Assembly: GCA_029449245.1 (NCBI GenBank)
Contig: JANATF010000007.1
Location: 248,001 to 312,000 of the forward strand
Reading direction: 5' to 3'
DNA length: 64,000 bases
DNA from: Mortierella alpina
Taxonomy: Eukaryota > Mortierellomycota > Mortierellomycetes > Mortierellales > Mortierellaceae
The translations under genes were made by a program, and so were the position numbers. Below are positions 1 through 10,891 of the stretch, piece by piece (position 1 is the stretch's first letter; the number at the start of each line of letters is the position of its first letter). Under the pieces are notes generated by a model. The model saw nothing but the letters and a program-made list of their open reading frames with translations, searched no databases and was not told the DNA's origin.

Positions 1-3000
1 AAAGTTGTCGTTGTCGTAGTACATCTTGTCCTGCAGCTGATAGTTACCGATTCGGCCACAGGAGAATATCAGGTCGTAGACAGACCCGATGTTGTACACC
101 CCTGGGGTGCCATTGACCTCGCGGGTTGCGGGAAAGGATTTGGCATGTGGGTTGTAACCTCGGTTGTAGATGCTTTGCTGGAACTCCACAGTTTTTACCA
201 CGTGCGGCCGCAGCAGCTTGAACACGGGGTGCTGCTGAAAGGGGTCGGTAGAATGTGGCAGTCCATTTGGATTAAAGATCTCTTCCGAGAACAGAGCGAT
301 CGAGACCATCGCGCAGATCTGATGCGTCAGCAGCTGATGAAAGCCCACATCGTGCAGTGACTGGCCCGCACAGTTGGTCTGCATCTTGGCCAGCAGCCAG
401 GCATTCTCGGCATTTTTCATGTTTGGCGTGAACAGCTCGCCGCCCTTGTCGAGCTGTATGGCGACTGGCATCAGCTCGTTGTTGCTGTTGACGGTGAAAA
501 AGACGAGAGGCTTGGCGAGATAATACTCCACCGGCGTTACTGTGCAGGCTTCAAGATAGTGCCGGTAGTTGGCCACGTATTGCACCGTGCTGAGACAAGC
601 CGCGTCGGCAATGCCTGCCTCTGAAATCAGCTGGTTGAAGTCCAAAGTCGATACACTCTGTAGCAGAGTCGGCATAAAGCCCGCCAGCTGCTGCCGGGCA
701 AACTCGTCGTCGTCCTTCAGCCAGAATTTCGGAGCCGGTATAGTCTGGAAGTTGTTGCCATAGTAGATGTCTTCCAGCATCTTCACCGAGTTTTTCATAT
801 TCGGGGGCTCGGCGGACTGAGCAGCGCTCCGGGCTATAATGTTGTCATTCCAGGTAGCATTCAGCATGGCCAGCACCTGACGATCCCGCTTGGAGTACTT
901 CATGGATTGCGGCACTTTGTTGTAATTCGCCACAAACGCAGGCACCTGTCCATTGAAGACGTAAAGCTGATTGCCATAGATGCTGGAGCTACCACCCGGC
1001 GGCACCGCTGCAGCACTGCGGTCCTCCAGGTTGTACTCGTAGGCGTACGACATTATGTTTGCATCTGTTGGGTCACCCTCTGTATCCGGTGTATTGAACG
1101 TCCCCCAGGTGGCCCGCATCTGCTTCCTCTTTTCGGTTTCTCCGGCATGATACAAGATGTTCAGCACGGCGTTGTAGGCTGAATCCAGCGCCCCAACGAT
1201 CCAGCCATGATGCACCGAACAGCACTCCCCGGCGAAGTTCAGGCAGCCGTTGAACTCGGGCGTCAGCATAGTGGGGTAGAGCTTCTTGAACTGTCCCGGC
1301 TTGAACAGGGCGAACGCGCCGCCCCCATCATGCTGGTCCCAGAACCAGGACTTGGTCTCTCCGTAACCCGCAAAGCACTGACGGATATTAATCTCGGGAT
1401 ACAAATATTGAATGCCATTGAGGCATTCGTCGATGCGCTCCGTCTCGTCGAGCGCCCCCAGCTTGCGCGCATCCTGCGCCCAACAATACACCTGCAGTAC
1501 ACCCTTCGTCGCCCCATAGCCGTATGACGGATAGACAATCTGCCGGATGGGGCGATCTGTTGTAGCCACACCGCGCGTCGTGGTCCAGAACTGGGTGTTG
1601 AAGGTCAGGAAGGCTTTGAATGAGGGTAGGTAGTTGCTTTCGCGTATAGCTTGTGCCTTCTCGAAGGAAATGTCATCCAGCAGGTCTGGATGAATGTTGT
1701 AAGGTAATGTGGTGACGACATATGGATAGTTTCGCTCGAGCGTTTTGCCGCCCGCCTTGTCGTTCACTGTTACGCACATGTGGCCCCGACCTCCGTTCAC
1801 GTCCGGCTTATAGTCCAGGGCAGTCACTTCGTGCTGGAGGTATACGCGCCTTTGGGAAGAGCTCCGGGAAATTTCACCAGCGTTGCCATCTTGCGTATTG
1901 TCGGAAACCTGCAGAAGAGGCACCGTCCTATCTGGGCGAAGGCCTAGGACATGCGATTCGTCAGGAAGGTACGATGGATTGGTATCTGGCATGAGATGGG
2001 GTGGATCATTGTCGGGAGTGCTCTCTGGCTGCGGCGGTTTGGCATCCGACGTGAGGTTGGGCGGGTCATAGTTGTAGGTGTCATTCTGCTTCAACATTCC
2101 CACTTGCTCCTGCGCAGTGATACCATCTTGCATCGTGACGGAGTCCTGCAGATCGAGCACTGTCTTTAATGCGTCCGGGAGGCGCTGCATCCCCTGGTCC
2201 ACTGTCAGCATATAGATACCGTCGTCGTGCGGCCGATACGGGTCTTTGCTGCCGCCCCAATCATAGACGGCCATTACCATCTCCACGAAGGAAACGGAAA
2301 ACATCCCGCTGCCCACGCTGGTAGTCTCGAGGTAATTGGCAACACACCATGGCAAAAGATCGTTCTTTGTACCCATAGCCGGATCGTAGTGCTCGCCTAG
2401 GTCTCCGAGACGGAACTGAGTGGTCAAGTAATCCCACATTGAATACTGGTCGTATTGCATTAGCAGCTCAAAGCCCTCAGCAAATGACCGGTTGATGGCC
2501 GCCAGGAACGGCGCGTTCACCTGATCCAGAACCTTGTTGATCGGCAAATAGGGTTGGCCGTGGCTGTCCTTCTTCTGCGTCACCCAGATCTCAGGCACGT
2601 CCCCGTCGTTTGCCACGTCAAAGTTGAGGCTTTCCAGCGCCGAATCGCGGGCCGTCGTGGGATATTTCATGTTATTGTAGCGCAGACGCTGCTCCGGCGA
2701 ATCATAATGGAACTTTCGCCAGTACACGGCCTTTTCTTCCAAGTGGTTGCGGGCCAGCACCGCATTCACCGCCAGGGCCACCTGCTGCACCGGCAGCATG
2801 TCCTCCGAAAATTGCGGCAGGCGCATCCCGCCTACTTCGCCGTACAAACCGGAACTTTCCTTGCATTTTGGATCGTATTTGTCCGAGTACCACGTATAAA
2901 CGCGTCCGCCCACGCGATCCGATGCTTCGAACAACTCGAACTCGATGCCGAGCGATTGCAGGATCAGTCCCGTAAACAGGCCCGCCATACCCCCGCCCAT

Positions 3001-3249
3001 GATCCCGACCTGGGGCGCCGGCTCAGACGCGGCACTACCTTGACCCACGAGGGGTTCGGCAGCATTCGCACCCTGTGCCTCGACCTTGGCACGGTGATCG
3101 GCAGCGTTCTTACGCTGTGCCTTGGTCTTGGCTCGGTAGTTGGCTCCATAATTGTCCAATATCCAGCGTGCGTGTGCGGTGCGGAGGGAACCCCGTTGCC
3201 GAGCGTGGTGCGGGGGGGTTACGGTCGTGGCATTGAATTGAACGCTCAT
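1..3249 (-). CDS. Flavin amine oxidase-lipoxygenase fusion protein (3' end beyond window)
   Basis: An uninterrupted frame of 1083 codons runs off the window edge, with no intron. The start is the first ATG after an in-frame TAA (3259-3261). Residues 81-110 carry the FAD Rossmann motif (GGGMAG near 85-90, then FEASDRVGGR). The amine oxidase closes with FAGE at 672-675. From about residue 750 the protein changes to lipoxygenase: AENAWLLAK, then His966-x4-His971-x4-His976, the first two matching the canonical iron ligands, then HPVFKLLRPH at 1007-1016. The last iron His, the Asn and the C-terminal Ile lie outside the window. Lipoxygenases dioxygenate polyunsaturated fatty acids; flavin amine oxidases oxidise amines or amino acids. 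The joint reaction is unknown. Between His976 and His1007 there are 30 residues rather than the usual 17. The lack of introns contrasts with nearly all neighbours and fits acquisition from bacteria, which is an inference. No signal peptide is obvious. Confidence 0.88.
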   Translation of the reverse strand, partial: MSVQFNATTVTPPHHARQRGSLRTAHARWILDNYGANYRAKTKAQRKNAADHRAKVEAQGANAAEPLVGQGSAASEPAPQVGIMGGGMAGLFTGLILQSLGIEFELFEASDRVGGRVYTWYSDKYDPKCKESSGLYGEVGGMRLPQFSEDMLPVQQVALAVNAVLARNHLEEKAVYWRKFHYDSPEQRLRYNNMKYPTTARDSALESLNFDVANDGDVPEIWVTQKKDSHGQPYLPINKVLDQVNAPFLAAINRSFAEGFELLMQYDQYSMWDYLTTQFRLGDLGEHYDPAMGTKNDLLPWCVANYLETTSVGSGMFSVSFVEMVMAVYDWGGSKDPYRPHDDGIYMLTVDQGMQRLPDALKTVLDLQDSVTMQDGITAQEQVGMLKQNDTYNYDPPNLTSDAKPPQPESTPDNDPPHLMPDTNPSYLPDESHVLGLRPDRTVPLLQVSDNTQDGNAGEISRSSSQRRVYLQHEVTALDYKPDVNGGRGHMCVTVNDKAGGKTLERNYPYVVTTLPYNIHPDLLDDISFEKAQAIRESNYLPSFKAFLTFNTQFWTTTRGVATTDRPIRQIVYPSYGYGATKGVLQVYCWAQDARKLGALDETERIDECLNGIQYLYPEINIRQCFAGYGETKSWFWDQHDGGGAFALFKPGQFKKLYPTMLTPEFNGCLNFAGECCSVHHGWIVGALDSAYNAVLNILYHAGETEKRKQMRATWGTFNTPDTEGDPTDANIMSYAYEYNLEDRSAAAVPPGGSSSIYGNQLYVFNGQVPAFVANYNKVPQSMKYSKRDRQVLAMLNATWNDNIIARSAAQSAEPPNMKNSVKMLEDIYYGNNFQTIPAPKFWLKDDDEFARQQLAGFMPTLLQSVSTLDFNQLISEAGIADAACLSTVQYVANYRHYLEACTVTPVEYYLAKPLVFFTVNSNNELMPVAIQLDKGGELFTPNMKNAENAWLLAKMQTNCAGQSLHDVGFHQLLTHQICAMVSIALFSEEIFNPNGLPHSTDPFQQHPVFKLLRPHVVKTVEFQQSIYNRGYNPHAKSFPATREVNGTPGVYNIGSVYDLIFSCGRIGNYQLQDKMYYDNDNF

Positions 3250-3490
3250 GATGGGTCCTTAATATCGAAAAGCTATGGTCAAAAGTGAAGTGTAGCGAGT
3301 TGAAGGGGAACAAAAAGGCAGTGATGATTGTTAGAGGAAGTTGCCGGTAAGAAAATCCCGACAGGCAAACTCCATCACCGTGACAAAAACGCAATCAAAA
3401 ACCGACCAACAATCAAACAGCTGACACAGCACTCACAGCATCGTCCATACACATCTTTTGTCCAATTTTTGAGCACGCTTCATGGGATCC

Positions 3491-3501
3491 CTTAATATAT
3501 A
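3491..3501 (-). promoter_or_regulatory. Putative TATA box of the amine oxidase-lipoxygenase gene
   Basis: TATATATTAAG read on the minus strand lies about 240 nt upstream of the ATG at 3249. It is the only strong TATA-like element before the gene and would give a 5' leader of roughly 200 nt. Confidence 0.4.
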
Positions 3502-6500
3502 GACCTCCTGCGCACGTTGGAGCACCACAGTAAGTTACTGACTTCGTAAGAGACCAGATGAGGATGAAGACGAGGATGACGATGAGGGCACCTCCGAGGA
3601 TGATGACAAGTGTGTTCCGAACACGTATGTGGCCAGTGCAAAATTACTCAAAATACAAGGGGGCTGATGTTGTAAGCGATCGCGACGAGGGCGATGCCAC
3701 CGCTGTTGCTGCTGAAGGCGATAAGGAAGAGGCCGCCGCTTCTGCCGATAGTGACCAAGCAAGAGAAGACGCACGTGCAGAAAACGAAACTAAAGATGCC
3801 CATGTCGATAAGGAAGTCGGCGGGTGACAAGCACAGCAGGGACGACGATGACGAGATTTCGTCTCTTTTCCCCTGACTGAATGAGCCCAGCTCTACGCGC
3901 ATCCATTTGCCTGCTCAGCAACTCATTTCCTTTTTCCTTTCTTTTTAATCCCCACAAAGGCCCACAAAAGCCTTCGCGCACATGTTTTCCTTTGCCAGCA
4001 GGTTTCTTTTTTCACAGCTCAATTTTTTTTTGGGCAGTGATGAACAGAGAGGGTCGACCCCACTTACGCTTTGCTAAAGACTTGAAATTCCTATGCTTTG
4101 AAAGTCTTGTGAGAAGTACGCAACACTATCCGAGAGAAAAGCGGCGCCTATAATAAGGGAATAAGTGAAAATGAACAGCCGTTATGATCAGAGATACTTG
4201 TGAGAAATTGGGCTTGCCCACAGGAAGAAACAACACAAGCTAGTATGTGCGTAACTCAGAGAGCGACAATTTCTTTCACTCTGCACAAAAATATCTTAGA
4301 AATGTCGGGTGGGCAATGGCATTGCATGGAGAAGTTGGTAGGGCACGCTGCAAATAAAAGTGGAAGTGATAGCAGTATGAGAGCGGACAAATGAGACAAA
4401 TCGGGCAGCAGGTGTGAGGCGAGGAGAGAATGGTTTACTTGAAGGTGGGTCCAGTGCCCAAGCAAAAAGTGTTCTGTGGAATGGGCGAAGTAGACCGGCT
4501 GGGGGACACTCGGGGCACTTACAGAAAAAATATCGAGAATCAGGTCGGGATTGTGACCGAGTTGACTTTTCTCAAGACAGGCTCGGAGGAAACGGGAGAA
4601 GAGGCTAGGAAGAAGAAGCGGAGGTAGGTACTCACTGTTGTAGAAGCTATGAGCCATATATATATCTTTGCTTGGCCCGTGCGCATAAACTGAATTGAGC
4701 TTAGGGCATGGAGTGATCACCAGGTTTCTTATGCAGGCAATGCACAGCGCACGAACAAACGAAAAGGAGTCGCTTGTGCAACATAATGAAAAGATACTTC
4801 GTGGGTCCCCTATAAGAATACAAGTTATGGTGAGAACATAAACAGTGGTTTTCGCTCCCATCTTCTTTTCGACTTCACACTTGGAGGGATAAATATTCTC
4901 AAGATATCCCCCAACAATCTGCAAACATTTGGTTTTCCTACTTTGCCTGGTACTCAATTGGCGACCTTTGGATGGTACCTTAATAGAGTATACTTCAATG
5001 TACCATTACATGAATCAGCAGGTATCATGCAAACAACCTGAAAGCCATCTGGAGGAAGAAAGATGCATCTCCCTTGCAAAGAGATTGGCGTGCATGAAAA
5101 AGACAAACGAATATCCTAGTTCGTGGTGCCATTGTGAACCTTGGGGTATCTATACTCTTGTTCAATTTGTTCTAGCCTTGAGACTAGTTCCCCACGCCTG
5201 TGCACGATCCCATACCCCTTTCTTTGTCAGACGTTTTGTTCTCTGCTCTTATGCCCTGTCAAGAAACAAATCTCTTTGCTCTTATTCATTCACTGTTGTC
5301 ATGCATCTCGGTCTAGTCCTGCAGCGAGACGAGACTTTGCTGAAGTCTACACTCGCGCTCCTAGGCAAACAATTGTGAACCACTGGCCCAAAGGAGAGGA
5401 TCCAATCCGAGATCGACAACAACGAAGTCAGCGATAAGGACAATCGCATTTTCAACTTTGAGAAATGATTGGCACAACACCGATGGTACCCACGAATTCT
5501 GGCCACGATGTGGACAAATTCGCAGTGGGTTGTAGCATTGCAAAGTATATGCTAGCACGGCTTGTGCTGGCCATCGAGGTCTATATGCGCATATGGATCA
5601 GGAACAGTCGGTATGAAGTACTGTTGGTTGGAAGAAATCGGTAGGAGTCACCACTATGAACGAACGCGGCCACCCTAGGAGCAGTGGTGAAAGTGCCAAA
5701 TGCAGTAGCGGATGGCAACGTGGGACGTCAAGAAGAGGTTGGTGCAGTCTAGTTATTCAATTTCTACTTTGTTTCGTTGTTTGCAGGTGCCGCGTGACAC
5801 TAGTGCATGAATAAGGACAACGAGCTGGCATGAGGAGCAATGACGCAAAGGTGTGTTTAGCGGAAAGAGTATGCTCGTATAGCATGAACAATGAACAGGG
5901 GTGTGGGAAAGAGCAAAGGCGTGGTTAGTGAAGGAACGAAGAAACGCCGTACAACCAAACTAACATAGAAAGAAGTTGATTTGATGGCCAATAGTGCGAG
6001 TATTGTAGTGAAAGAAGTGAGAAGCCTCACGGGTACTGTGGGTGACAAAAAACGAACATGCACAGCAGATAAACAAAAAAAGAAGGGAATGCCTTATGAC
6101 GGTGATAGTGAGGAGCAATAGTACGCGCATCGCGTAGTCGCGAAACGCGAACTCAAATCAAGGCCAAGCGCTGGATCATAAAAACAGAGCCACGTGGCAG
6201 ACAAGACCCTTCAGAGTTTCAGCACTCATTATAGTACATGACGATCTCTCACCCTTGAACCCCTGAAGCGATTCTTAGTCCACAATCCCCTATAACACGA
6301 CGCCTGGGTTGCTGAGCACGAAAATACCACGTAGTTAGTATTATAGTCTCTACCATTTTGGAAAAAAAAAAAAAAACTTTATCAACCTACACAGCAATTT
6401 GGTCTCTGACATGACAGGTCATTTTGGAGAGAGCATCGATAAAGGGGTTGCCGTTGAGGATACTTGAGCTGTCAAAGCGTGGATGTCATGACCTTAAACA

Positions 6501-7040
6501 TTCTAAACGTCAGGGTCTCAACTCCCAGCATCGCAAGCAAGAACAGGCATTGACTAATTTGGGGCCCTTGCACCTCATTGCAAAGCGCAGGAGGGCCAAT
6601 CACTTCTCGTTTGCTAAAGGTATGCTAGCGGAGGACATGCGAGTATCTTGGTGCAGTGCTTGTTGGCGACAACTATACCGAACCTGAGGTAAAGGTACTT
6701 TTAGATGTTTGCCACTGAACCGGTAGCTGCGTGCGAACTGGAAGGACCGAGAAAATGCCAGCCGCAGAAACAGTGACAAACGTCCTTATCCTCCTTGAGT
6801 GAACTGCTCCAATGGCAGCACTGCGGCAAGGTCCAGTAGCCCAATTTTGAATCTTGGTGGCAAGTCGTTTTTGACAAGCCACTGCGGCCTGCTTAAAAAA
6901 AAACCGAAAAGTGCACACCTCCGTTCTTTGATCCCTCTCAACGCAGTATTATACCCTTTCCCCTCCCTCGTACCTGCTGCTACTGTCGTCTCTCGCATCA
7001 ACTCGCACAACAAACATCGGGACGCTGCTATTCTTGTATC
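3502..7040. other. Long intergenic region without a convincing gene
   Basis: About 3.5 kb with no recognisable domain on either strand. The longest open frame (4256-4957, minus, 233 codons) has Cys/Ser/Leu-rich composition, no family motif and no clear promoter. A second one (4929-5378, plus) is no better. Between 3535 and 3900 an acidic or Ser-rich low-complexity stretch gives hydrophobic frames on the minus strand, but no splice path joins them. An A14 run sits at about 6361-6375. Old repeat remnants or a divergent promoter are possible. Confidence 0.5.
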
Positions 7041-8702
7041 ATGACAACAGTAGACGACATTCGGGAGCAGCTGCGGCAGCTGGGACTCGACACTCGTGGG
7101 AACAAGTCCACCATCAAGGCGCGCTTGCGTAAACATCTCAAGAAAGACTCCAACCAGAGCGAGTCTTCTGCTACCAGTGTTCAAGCAAAGGAAAAGGATG
7201 CTGATGAAAATGGCTCTGCAGATCCGGTCCGGGATCAGGACAAGGACACGCAGGAGCAAACGAAAGATCTGGATGAGGCTCCACGGAAACTGCTGCACAT
7301 GAACAGTCGGTACGACTACTACCTCTGTTTCGACGTCGAGGCCACATGCGAGAAGGGATTCTCGTTCGAATTCCCGAACGAGGTGATAGAGTTTCCTGTG
7401 GTCCTGCTCGATGGATCTACATTCGAAGTGGTACGCTACGAAACATTGCCCACACCACCGACGACTTGTGTAAAATACATGACGTTAACTTACTCCTCGC
7501 TCTAATGCTTACTTGTCAGGTCGACGAGTTCCATTCATACGTCAGGCCCACCAACAGACCGATTCTCAGCGACTTTTGCATGGAGCTGACAGGCATCACC
7601 CAGGTACAAAAGGCCTCACATTATAATGTGCAGTTTTTTATGACGAGATTCTAACATAAGAGCCGTTACTGAACCTTGCCCCTGGTATTTCTTCTAGCAA
7701 ACGATTAATGAAGCCCCCACCTTTACCGAAGTGCTATCACTCTTTGAAGACTGGCTCACAAAGCACAACATCATCCTCGGAGAATATACCCCACCCAGCA
7801 CCGCAGACTCTACCGGACACAGCAGTAATGACAGAAAGTCAAAGAAGAACAAGTCTAAAAAAGGCAAGAAAAACAACACCAGCAACAACCCATTCCAACA
7901 CCCACAATCCGCCGCAGCCATCAACGACTTTTCGTACGGTGCTACGTTCTGCTTCGTGACGGACGGTCCATTCGACATCCGGGACTTTATCGGCAAGCAA
8001 TGTTTGCATTCGGGCATCCCACGACCTTCCTATTTCGCACAATCGTACCTCGACATCCGAACCCTTTTCCGGACCTATTTTGATCTGATCCACTGGATGA
8101 ATCTGGCGGGTATGCTCAAGTTTCTAGGAGAGACCTTTGAAGGACGACAGCATAGCGGGATCTGTGACGCTCGGATGGTTGGACTGATCGCCCGTCGACT
8201 CGCCAATGGATTCTCGTATGAGCAGGACCACGACGATGGCGACGCCAGCACCAGCACCAGCACCAGCACTGGGGCGGTATTTAGCGAAGAGAACAAGCCT
8301 TATATCGCCCCTCAGTGGAGCGACATCAAACTGCAGAAACTCAAGGCTGGCTGTGTCCTCAAAGCCAATCGCACGACGGACCAGACATTTGTCAAGATGA
8401 TGCCGTTCCAGCGGCTCGCAAAGCTGGAGGCGCTCCCGGCACTCGTGGCAGCGGGTGCCGCCATGCCACCACCACAACCGAAAAGGTCAAGTGAGCGAGA
8501 GGATGTGGGTGACGACGACGATGGCCAAGTGGATCAGGATGCGGACTGTTTCGGAGGAGAGACATCATCGTCTTCCAGGAGGAACAGGTCGTCTCCACCA
8601 CTGTCCAAGATCTCGTCACCAGAGTCATCGCCACGGATCTCACCGTCCAAGGCAGCATCGTTCGTGCAAGAGTCCATGTTTGCAGCACTCATGTCAGACT
8701 AG
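7041..8702 (+). CDS. ERI1: ERI1-like 3'-5' exoribonuclease with SAP domain
   Basis: Three exons, 7041-7430, 7520-7603 and 7698-8702, encode 492 aa. Residues 1-36 form a SAP motif (TVDDIREQLRQLGLDTRGNK), a nucleic-acid-binding helix-turn-helix. The DEDDh exonuclease core follows: Asp98 and Glu100 in CFDVEATC, Asp247 in TDGPFD, and His310 with Asp315 in HSGICDA. ERI1-family enzymes trim the 3' ends of histone mRNA, 5.8S rRNA and small RNA duplexes. The protein is longer than animal ERI1 (about 350 aa) because of a Lys/Asn/Ser linker near residues 190-230, an (ST)n run encoded by a CAGCAC microsatellite at about 8243-8270, and an acidic Ser-rich tail. All motif residues are present, so it should be active. 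Fungal orthologues modulate RNAi, so a role in small-RNA turnover is plausible but inferred. Confidence 0.92.
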
Positions 8703-8844
8703 GCATAAGACTTATGATCCAATATATATATAAAACTGCCGAGCTGCTTTTTTCTTATCTTTGGTCTATCGTTTTTTTTTGGCATCAATGCCGCCCAATA
8801 CATTACTACTATCTAATATATAATGATGTATGAGGCTCAATCTT

Positions 8845-10565
8845 TCAAAGCTCATCCCGAGCATGCTCCTTAGTTTTCAGAAGGTGAAGGTACTCCACCG
8901 TAAAGGCCCGGAAGATGTTGGCCCAGCCTTCAACCACCTCCTCGGAAATAGCGTCCGCGTCATCCTATAATACAACCAATATTTTTTGATTAATATCTTT
9001 TTCTTTTTCGTGGTAAAAGTCCCCCGGTAGATGTTGCGCGTAACGTAGAAAATCAAAAGCACATATTTTGTTGTGTCGACTCTTACCAGAAGGTCGTGCC
9101 AGACGTGCGGGAACGGAGATGGAATGACGTGAAAGATAGGCACGCCCTTTTCCAGGAACGGGCGATGATCATCATCAATGCCTCCCCAAGCAGGGTTGGA
9201 CGACAGGAAACCTTGCACAGGTTCCTCAGCCTCCAACTGATCCATGTCCTCCTCGCTTTGTTCCTCACCATCGATTCCTCCCGCATTCGTACCACCACCG
9301 TTTCCTCCGCTTCCTCTTTTCTTGGACAAGATCTGGGCTCCATGCAGCTTGGCGTCCCAGAGCCGTTGCTCGATCGACATGGTGTGGCGATGAGCCCATT
9401 GGGTGGTGCTGAAATAGGAAGGAATGACAGGTTTCTCAGAACCCAAAAGATCCAGAAGAACCATGAGTTCAATCCCTTCTAGATTGTTGGACGTCGAGCC
9501 CCCATTCCTGCCAGTTGCTGTCCTGGTACGAGGAACCGTCTGCTTGGCCCATTTGTTGGCGAGATGCCTAAGGTAAAAAATATACAAAAAATGAATGAGT
9601 GGGGAGTGGGGCGGAAAGTAATGAGGTTACCTCTAAACCCGCGGACAAAACCCCCCCTCTTCGAGCTCATCCTCTATCTTTCTTTCTTTCATTCTTTTGG
9701 GCATCTTCGTCTCCTACCTTGATCCATAGAGCGAATCCGTCGCAGTCCAATCCACAAAGGCCTCCTCGCCATCAAAAAACACAATCTGCAACGTCGTGTC
9801 CTTGTCAGTCCTCCCAGGCTGATCCAAAGCTCGATCCAAACTCGCCGCCAAATCCAACAGAATAGCACATGGCGCCGCCGAATCCGTCGCTGCTATAAAC
9901 GGCTCTGTATCATCCCCTCCATTCCACTCTGAAGCAGGTTTTGTCTTCTGGGGTGGGAAGTACTTTGAATCAAAATGCGCCGCCAGGATCAGTCGGTTCT
10001 CCGCCCGAGGGTTCTTGGTGAAGATCAAATTCGTAAACGTCTTGGGTCCATACGGTGTCCGATCCACAAACGTGTCCTTCTCGAGATGCCATCCCGTCCC
10101 TGGGGTTCCTGGTGCGCGTCGAAACAGCTTCTCTCGCTCCTGTATAGATCTCTTCTTCTTCCTTTTCGTGTCCTTATCCCCGTCAGCAGCAATGGGCTTG
10201 TTATGCATATCCACGCCGGCAAGACTGGTCTCGTTGAGCTTTGCGAAATAGTCGAGGATGAATTCTTGGACACGAGTGTTGTTGGCGGTGCCCGAGACTC
10301 TTGGGATCATAAGGGGTGCGAGGAGCGATCCTGTGTGCGGGTTGAACCGAGACGACTCTGAGGGCTCCCATGAGGTGATCATCTCTAGGTCGGACTGGGA
10401 GGAGACCTGGAGGGCTCGGGCGTGCATGCTGGAAGGCGAAGCATGGACGAGGCATGAGGATGTGGATGAGGCGATTAGGGCGACGACTGCTGGTACAAAA
10501 AGCAAGATGCCTCGGCGCATCGTAGATGGCCCCTTGTCACTCCTGGTCCGTGAGTCGTTGTCCAT
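8845..10565 (-). CDS. Glutaminyl-peptide cyclotransferase (M28 family), C-terminal RDEL
   Basis: Exons 10565-9718, 9567-9087 and 8964-8845 give 482 aa. An alternative start at 10520 (MRRGILLFVPAVVALIAS) would give a conventional signal peptide; from 10565 the same hydrophobic stretch sits at about residues 18-37. Family motifs follow in order: AAHFDSKYF, ATDSAAPCAILLDLA (zinc Asp), FFDGEEAF (zinc Glu) with DSLYGSRHLA across an intron, LLDLLG, and IPSPFPHVWH (zinc His). These enzymes convert N-terminal Gln to pyroglutamate on secretory proteins. The last four residues are RDEL, a KDEL-type retrieval signal, which suggests ER retention. A Lys/Arg-rich insertion and a Gly/Glu-rich loop lengthen the protein over the human enzyme (361 aa). 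A TATA-like element lies at 10615-10623. The gene is on the same strand as MMADHC, 326 nt away. Confidence 0.92.
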
Positions 10566-10891
10566 GGGAAGAAAAAAAGTGCGTGTCAAGGCAGATGAGG
10601 CGTTGGATGACGAGTATATAAAAAAAAAAAAAAGGAAACGCCCAAAGTGGACAGCGTTTTGGTCCTGAATCACACTTTCGGTGGACTGCAAAATATCCGA
10701 TTTCAGTCGAGCCTTGTTGCTCTGGCGTGAGGCGCGTTTTATTGAATGGTTGAATGGTGTTAAAAAATACAAATGATAGGAGTACAGAGTGGGATGGATC
10801 AATGAGAGACGGGACACAGGAGGACCCTCTACAGGTATGGTGGTTTGTTGCAACTCTCGGCACACGCTCGCCTTCTAGAAACAGCAGCCCG

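Noticed and set aside
3413-3902. Hydrophobic minus-strand frames that could form a small membrane protein
   Set aside because: The frames are out of phase, no AG acceptor exists where needed, and the last frame runs through the likely TATA box of the amine oxidase-lipoxygenase gene.
4256-4957. Minus-strand ORF of 233 codons
   Set aside because: No domain, no signal or membrane pattern typical of a family, and no promoter or conserved motif. Length alone is not enough in this composition.
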